From Lepidonotus clava (taxonomy: Eukaryota; Annelida; Polychaeta; Phyllodocida; Polynoidae), in NCBI GenBank assembly GCA_936440205.1, contig OW387149.1, forward strand, positions 5,414,114 to 5,478,113: DNA of 64,000 nucleotides. Reading direction: 5' to 3'. Made by a program: the position numbers and the translations under genes. Under the pieces are notes generated by a model. The model was not told the DNA's origin. It searched no databases and saw only the letters and a program-made list of their open reading frames with translations. This document shows, one piece after another, positions 26,801-35,207 of the stretch. Numbering within the stretch: the first letter of the stretch is position 1; each line of letters opens with the position of its first letter.

Positions 26801-29800
26801 AACGATATTTGGTTAAGTGAAATGAAGTATAAGAAGTGATGAGTTGAATCTTGCAAGTTCTTGCTGTCAATCACATTAATACCCTCACATAATAGGTTGG
26901 CAATTTAGGTTTTCAATTAAAAAACTTAAAAAAATACTTCATGTAACCCTGGGAAGAGCATTGAATGTTAAAGATAATTCATTTGAAAGTATAGTCACCA
27001 TCAATTACTGCAATACATTTCACCTCATTTATATCATATCACCAAAACAGCTATTGGAAGAGCACTCTAAATGGTGTAGCTATGATTCAATAAAAAAAAT
27101 ATACGTAGTGAATCTGTGGGGTAAATTGTTCCACATTTCTCTTCCTTTATATATTGGTGAAGACCTATAGTTTTACAAATGTGAATGAAGAAAGGTTGAG
27201 GCCCTCTGTTATGGATGGTATGATATAGCTTAGTTTTTAAAATCAATTCAACATTTTCATATACACGTGCTCTAGCAAGAAGGCATGAATAATTGTGTAG
27301 CATTTGGAGTAGTAGAGCATAAGGCATAATGCAACATAGAATGAGTAACTATAGACAGCAGTTGTACCTTATATAGTGTAGGTTAAATCACCGATTTATC
27401 AGACCAATGAGGACAGAATTGGACATACCACAAAGTCATGTACGCCATTAATCAAATGATTCTACGGTGATATATGAAAGATCCTAGAGACAATTCTGAT
27501 ACAGAGGGGTAAGGCTGTGTAGTGGAGTAGTATGAAAGAGGGGTTATGCCCTGCCTGGGTAAAAGTATTGTGGAGGGTTGAGGTCCTGTGAGAACATATT
27601 TGGGTTAATGTGATAGAGGGTTGAGGCCAGTTTAGGAGGTAGTGTAATAGAGGGTAGAATTCGTGTGTGTGGAAGGAATTGTAATGGAGAGTGGAGGTCA
27701 TTCATTCAGGATAGTATTTTAGTGGCCTATTGCCTGATTGTAACAGCAATCGATTGTAACAAGGAAACCTTTCCTTGTTAATTTGATTGCTGTTATGCAG
27801 TTTTTTTTGCATGTCTTTTTTGCATGTCTTCACCCTCAAAATAAAACTATTTAGAATGCTGTAAATAACCTGTAATCTTTACAAGAACTAGTCCTACAGT
27901 TCCCCTTTTAACTTCAATTTACAGAATTCCATTTGATCCAGTAGAAAAAAAAGATATAGGTGTTTCGCAACAAGGATCATCTCAACAAAGTTGTCCTTGT
28001 TAGGAAACATGTCCTTGTTGAAACTTTAAACTGATTGTTGTTACAATTGGTATTGTTCAACAGGCCATAGAGGGTGAGGCCCAGTGTGGAGGATGGTATA
28101 TTAGATATGCATAGTACAGACCAAGGGGACACAAAACAATTGTTATTGCCCTGGTTTGCACATACTGTCAAGGGCTATAGCCTGAGACATAGGTGTGTGC
28201 AAACTGGGGCAATAACAATTGCTGAGTGTGCCCACAGTCTGTGCTTGATTTATTCTTTTATTAACCGCTTTCTGGGAGGGCAGGACAATGGTGAAGGACT
28301 GATATCCTGATATAGAATAAAGTTGGGGCCCTCTGTGGGGAATAGTATACTAGAGGGTTAGGCCTTAGTATGGGAGACGGCAAAGTAATGCTCAAAAGTG
28401 ACAATATTTTGCAAATTTGAAAATCTAAAGAAATTCATTTTATTTATTGAAGGAATGATGTAATAGACTAGAGGCGGGGTCATTAAAATCCAGAACTGGA
28501 TTGGTGTCCAGGGTAGTGTCAAAGGACCTTGGAGCCCTGTGTGCAGGGTTAGTTAGATAGAGGGTAGATGCTTGTCGTCAAGATAGAGTGTAGAGGCCGT
28601 ACTCCCAGAGTTATGCCTCGCGACTTAGAGCGCTGAGGTTGCCTGGAAATTAGCAGTGACTAAATGCCAGCCCAGGAGTCAATTGAGTGGTGAAATGCCA
28701 TGCGAGAGTAGGCCCCTGGACAATTAGCGAATTTCCGTATCAACCTCTGATTAAATGCACCAAGCATAAAACATGCCAATCACCAGCTAACCTGCTGGCT
28801 GGATCACTTAAGATTACCGCCTTATTATTCTCCCAGCATTCTACTCAATACTTCAAGACTGAACCAAGATATAGTTATTAGCCATGATCTAAATTATGCC
28901 AGATTTTTGTAAACATGATAGTGGTGTATATTATCATAAACATTGTGAAGATGTATACATGGTATATACACGCAAAACGCGTATAGGTCATTTCGAGTTT
29001 AAAAAATGGAATTGACGTAAAATAGCAGAGATTAAACTGCACAGTGACCTTTAATCCATTAAGGCTGGAATGTCAATTATTAACAATCCTAACTGTTCTA
29101 CATTAGCAGTTTGTTAATGTGGAAAATGGCGAATGAGTTTGATGAGGCTAGTGGTCCCATTGATCTAGTCATTATGTTAGAAAGTACAGAGAATGATTCA
29201 AATTGGATAGAATGCAATTCTGTCTTTACAGTACATGGAAATAAGAGAAATGATAAAAAAATCATTTATAAGCATAATGGTTTATAACTTGTAGTATGTT
29301 CATATCTATTTGTAGTAACTATTTTTTCTCTGTATAAATATTTGTGTTTTTTACATTACAGCACCACATGGGTCGTGAGGTAAGACGGATTCTTTGAGCT
29401 TGTTTCTGTACCGCTTTAACCAAAGAATAGCCGAGTCTTTGTGAGCTTGTATTTGTAACGCTTTAACCAGAGTAAGGCCAACACTTTGTGAGCTTGTATC
29501 TGTAACGCTTTAACCAAAGTAAGGCCGACTCTTTTTGAGGCTGTATCTGTAATACTTTAACCAAAGTAAGGCCAACTCTTTTTGAGTCTGTACTTGTACC
29601 GCTTTAACCAAAGTAAGGCCGAGTCTTTGCTAGCTTGTATCTGTAACGCTTTAACTAAAGTATTGCCAACTCTTTGCTAGCTTATATCTCTAACGCTTTA
29701 ACCAAAGTAAGGCCTACTCTTTGTGAGTACCACTCATACCACTTTAACCCAAGTGCCGCTCCCCCAGACAAAGCCGTCTCCCTGCAGCCATGTCAACAGG

Positions 29801-32800
29801 CCTTCGGGGCCTCACCTCGCACTGGGTCCAAGTCTGTGCTCAGGCAATATTCCCTTTTCCATGTGCCAGATTATGCTGCCTGGAAATACCTATAGTCATA
29901 GGAATATGATTTTAAACATTGATTTATATACCCATTTGTTATTACAATGTACAATATTAGTATTTTTTTACTGTTGTTCATCTTTGCACACGTTCCTGTC
30001 CAATAATTGTTTATGCCCCTTTTTATCATAAATCCTGTGCACATGTTGTCAAAAATTTCATGTTCTGTGAAATATTCTAAAATATTAAGGAAATTTGTAT
30101 TCGGCAAATAGACATGAATTTAAAAATATTCCGCAGTACACATAAATCACTGTTTGCAATGAGAAATGGACGTTCTTAAGGGTAAAACAAAATGGAATAA
30201 ATGACAAGTAAATTACTTTCTACAACAATATAGACCCTTTAGTGCCAACAACAAGAAAGTTAATCGTTACGAGGATTGTCTGATTTATTTTTTTACAGTA
30301 AAATTTTGCGTGAATTTCTGCGCACTTTTCTTTTTAATCGAAGATTGTGTTTTTGTTTTTAACAACCAACTAGGGAACAGCGAATGGTCATGTTATAGGC
30401 CCCAGACTATCTCCGTCATATTACGAGTATGGGCTGTTACAATGAGATTTGAGTGTTGACTTTGTTGATCTTTATTACCTTTCTAACCTTGCTGACTTTA
30501 AGTGACCTTGTTGACATGGTTGACCTTGTGTGACGTCATTGTCCTTGCTGACCTGTCTGACCTTGCTGACCTGTCTGACCTTGTTGACCTTTCTTACCTC
30601 GCTGACCTTATACACTTGCCTGACCTTGTTGACCTCGCGAACCTGGTTAACATGGTTGACCTTGTGTAACGTCATTGACCTTGTTGACCTCGCTGACCTT
30701 GCTGACCTGTCTGACCTCCCCAACCTGTCTGACCTTGTTGACCTGTTTGACCTTGCTGACCTCATTGACCTTCCTGATGTCGTTGACCTCACTGACCTTA
30801 TTGACCTTGTCGACCTGTCTGACCTTGTTGACCTGTTTACCCCCGTCAGGTGATGAAGGCCAGTATGTGGGTGATGCTGGAGACGGTGCTGCTGGGGGCC
30901 CTCATGTCCTACGCCACGGTAAGTACCTCATACTCATAGACCATCTACAGACGAGGCCAGGGGGGCATTCTTATGAAGAATAGAAAATCAATTATACTGA
31001 AAAGTTAGAAAAAACCATCTCCCTTTTATCTGTAGAACATTGAACCTCAATAAACTAATTTAAGATAAACATTGATATGATTTGGTTAATCTTTAATCTT
31101 GCATAATATATATATATACCGTAATGCATTTTTATGTACAGAATATTTACATATCAATATCATATTTTTCCCTAGTCATTTCATCTAGATTGATAGTCTA
31201 GTTGCTATGTAGGGAGTTTTTTTTGTCTAAATTTTATTATTAATATCCCCTCCCTTCCCAGTTCCTTCACACTGGTTTTCCTTTGGTGTGAATAATAGGC
31301 CTGAACCAATGAGTTGAGATATAGACCAAACTTTTGGGGAAAAGGCTTTTAGCTAGCTATGGGAGGGTTCACTACAAGTCGGGTCGGGTCGGGCCTAGTC
31401 GGGTCGGGTCAGGCCTAGTCGGGTCCCGTCGTGTCCCGTCGTGTGGTGTGTTCCCTCCCGTCGGCCGTCTGGCTGTCTGGGTGCCGTCACCATGGAGAGG
31501 GCAGCCCTCCGCAGCCCCACCTGGTGTGACCGGGGCCCACTACTGCCGTGACATAATCAGCTGCACGTGGCCTGCTTACCGCCACCGGCCTCAGCGACAC
31601 CTGCATCTAGGTCAAGGTACTAGACCTAATCCGCCAGGGAAATAACAATGGATGGAAACTTAACAAACGTTTCTGAGAATTAAATTTACTGGGTGACGTT
31701 TATCCTTTGCACACTCCATCTGTCCCCCTCCAGCGGCGGATCCAGGGGGGGGGGTCCAGGGGGTTCTGACTTGTCCATTTTGGTGACCACCCTTAACTAC
31801 AAATAGAGGGGGGGGGGGGGGGGGGGAGCCGCAAGCGTCTACACAAATGCCCTTCATCTAAGTACTAAGCCCAGAGGCAGATCCAGGATTTCCAAAAGGA
31901 GGGGGTCAGCATGAATTACAGGCTAAGAACTAAAAATTCATGTATTTGCACACACACATGCATGCGACATTTTCCCCTCTTTCCCTAGTCTAGGGGTCCA
32001 CTAAACGTATCTACCCCTGCCCCCCTCCAACACATCCCCACCAGTACCCCCCGCATGCTCGTACCAATGAATCCCTCTCTGACCTTCTGCCTTGTCTCCC
32101 CCCACAGGTGATCATCCAGTACTTCGAGCCCACCACCGTTACGTGTCTCCTCATGCCCTGGTTCCGGGAAGTGGGCTTCGCCGTCATCTACGGCGCCTTA
32201 ATACTCAAAGTGTACAGGTGAGTCGTCCCTCTATGGCACCTTAATACTCAAAGTGTACGGGTGAGTTGCCCTTCTACAGCACCTTAATACTCAAAGTGTA
32301 CAGGTGAGTCACCCCTCTACGGCACCTTAATACTCAAAGTGTACAGGTGAGTCCCCCCTCTACGGCACCTTAATACTCAAAGTGTACAGGTGAGTCACCC
32401 CTCTACGGCACCTTAATACTCATAGTGTACAGGTGAGTCACCCCTCTACGGCACCTTAATACTCAAAGTGTACAGGTGAGTCCCCCCTCTACGGCACCTT
32501 AATACTCAAAGTGTACAGGTGAGTCACCCCTCTACGGCACCTTAATACTCAAAGTGTACAGGTGAGTCACCCCTCTACGGCACCTTAATACTCAAAGTGT
32601 ACAGGTGAGTCACCCCTCTACGGCACCTTAATACTCAAAGTGTACAGGTGAGTCGCCCCTCTACGACACCTTAATACTCAAAGTGTACAGGTGAGTCGTC
32701 CCTCTACGGCACCTTGATACTCAAAGTGTACAGGTGAGTCACCCCTCTATGGCACCTTGATACTCAAAGTGTACAGGTGAGTCACCCCTCTACGGCACCT

Positions 32801-34556
32801 TAATACTCAAAGTGTACAGGTGAATCGCCCCTCTACGGCACCTTAATACTCAAAGTGTACAGGTGAGTTGCGTCTCTAAGACTTCTAGATTAGTGCCATA
32901 AGAGATAGCAAGAAGCTGTCTTCACCTTAGGTACTTCTAAATCGATATAAGTTGGAAGGAAGTTGCATGTACCTGTTAATTTCATCTTGTGTATTTATTA
33001 ATACTGACAACAAAGGGAAACCTTCTATGTCTATTTTCGAAATGAAATCCTTCAAGTGATAAGTGATGATAGTAAGACAGAAGAAAGTGCAAAACTAGTT
33101 CTGTAATAAATCAAAGCAAGAAGCCAATTTCACCTAGGTATTTCATACCAGAAATGAGTTGAAAAGAAGTTGTTGTAATAAGCATATACTTATTACATGT
33201 AGTTTCACCTTCAATACCATGTGTAATAATACTGACAACCATATGAAATAAAATACTTAAAAGAAGGTACAAGCGGTGGCGGGTGATAATAAGACAGACA
33301 AAAAAGACTGAAAACTATTTCTACAATAGATCAAAGCAAGAAGCTATCTTAGTGTATCTTAGTACCAGTGTTACTAGCGTTGTTTTCTTTGTGTTGCAGG
33401 GTCCTGGCGGAGTTCCAGTCGCGCAAGGCGCACCGCGTGCACGTGCGGGACCGCGACCTGCTCAAGTACCTGCTGGGCATCGTGCTGGTGGTGGTGGGGT
33501 ACATGTCGGCCTGGACAGCCGTCAACATGGACCACGTGCACGACGGGGACACCATGATCGCCGTCGGCAAGGCGCCCGTCGGCGAGGAGGCCTTCCTCAA
33601 GTACAACATATGTAAATCCTTCTGGTGGGATTATGTGATAGAAGTTGGTGAGTGGCACTTTTAGGGTTGAAATATTTCTTTTTTTGAATTGAATTCAACT
33701 TCATCACACATGTGTGCTTTTCACGATGTCAAATATGAATATGTGATAGAAGTTGGTGAGTGGCATACTTCTGATGGGATTATCTGATAGAAGTTTATGA
33801 GTGGCGTCCCAGCCAAGTTGTGACATAACATAAAGGCTCTGCAACCATACTCTTTTTTACACAACCATACATTTTCTTAGCTTTCCGCACTTCCGATACA
33901 TTCATCCATATCATTATAATCAGAAAGTCTGAATGTGTTTATGAAATGTATAGGCCTGTATAAAATTAATATATAAGGACTATGTTGATCTATTGGACAT
34001 TGTATTGGTAATTGTAATTGTTAAGATATTTTGTGTAAAGTTTATTGACCACTGGTATGACTTACTATCCTATATGGGTCACCTTTTTTCCCTTTTGTAA
34101 TGGACTGAAAAACAGAGGCAACTCTGATGTTTATTACTGAATAAAGTTTATAGACACACAAACAAATGAATAAATCAGGGGTCAGCCCTGTGTTCCCGCT
34201 CTGAGTGCGGGTCCCTGTACCCCACCTCACCCTGTCCATCTTGTCTTTCAGGGGAGTTTTTGTTTTTGTGCTTCGGTGTGTATCTGTGTTACTGCGTGAG
34301 GTCGGCGCCGTCCGACTACTCGGAGACGCGCTATATATCCTGGGCCATCTATAACGAGACCGTCATATCTGCCCTGCTTCATATCATAAGGTAAGCCCCC
34401 CCCCCTCCCCTGTCTGCCCTGCTTCATATCATAAGGTAAACTCCACCACCTCAGCAATGACCACAATAACTCATAATGGATGCTTGTTAATTAGGACAAG
34501 GATCGACGCCTGCCAAAGACCTAAGTTACTCAAAGCCGTCCTACATGTCACGCATA

Positions 34557-34605
<49 letters not shown>

Positions 34606-35154
34606 ACTATATATATATGACCATATCATTAGTATGTAAGATATCAGAATTATAGAATATTAACAGACTATTTTATACTGACGGTCTTGAATTTCTTAGA
34701 TGATGAGTAAGGTATCAATATTCGACGAAAAATAAGTAAATATCCTTTTTGAATTCAAGTTTGCTATTACGCTAGGCTGAAAATGTTAATTACATTTTTA
34801 AAAGAGAAAGATTACCTTGCAAGCAAGATTGTATGTTCCTTTGTAACGCTACGCTCTCCGACTTTGCCTTATAATTCTTATAATTTATAAGGCAACTGAA
34901 TTCCCCATGTGGACCTTTGGCGGCTGTGAACCCTACATGTACAGTGGCTGATGTATTTTTCCTTCGTTGCAGACATTTTATATGGTTGACAGTTCATCCC
35001 GACTACATCTTCTTGATGTATTTCTTGCGATGCCAACTAACAGTTACTATGACGCTAATCCTTGTGCTCGGACCCAAGGTAAGATTCTATCACGAGTTAT
35101 CATAAACAGACCTGAACATGACACTTAATCTAACAGCAGTAGTTGGATGCAAAA

Positions 35155-35207
<53 letters not shown>

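Larger units (their letters stand above)
16099..30849 (+). other. Intron b-c, about 14.7 kb
   Basis: A long intron in the first intracellular loop of the receptor, full of repeats and DNA elements listed separately. A possible 18-nt microexon lies at 29362-29379. If it is used, the intron splits in two. Confidence 0.75.

Noticed and set aside
30530-30853. Leu/Thr-rich and Asp/Leu-rich frames
   Set aside because: Translation of the TGACCT repeat in different frames.
32192-32875. Tandemly duplicated true exons
   Set aside because: Only the last 26 or so coding bases and the donor are repeated. No copy has an acceptor, so they are not extra exons.
33283-33658. Arg/Gly/His-rich frames overlapping exon e in other frames
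   Set aside because: Shadows of the GC-rich receptor exon, which has family similarity in its own frame.
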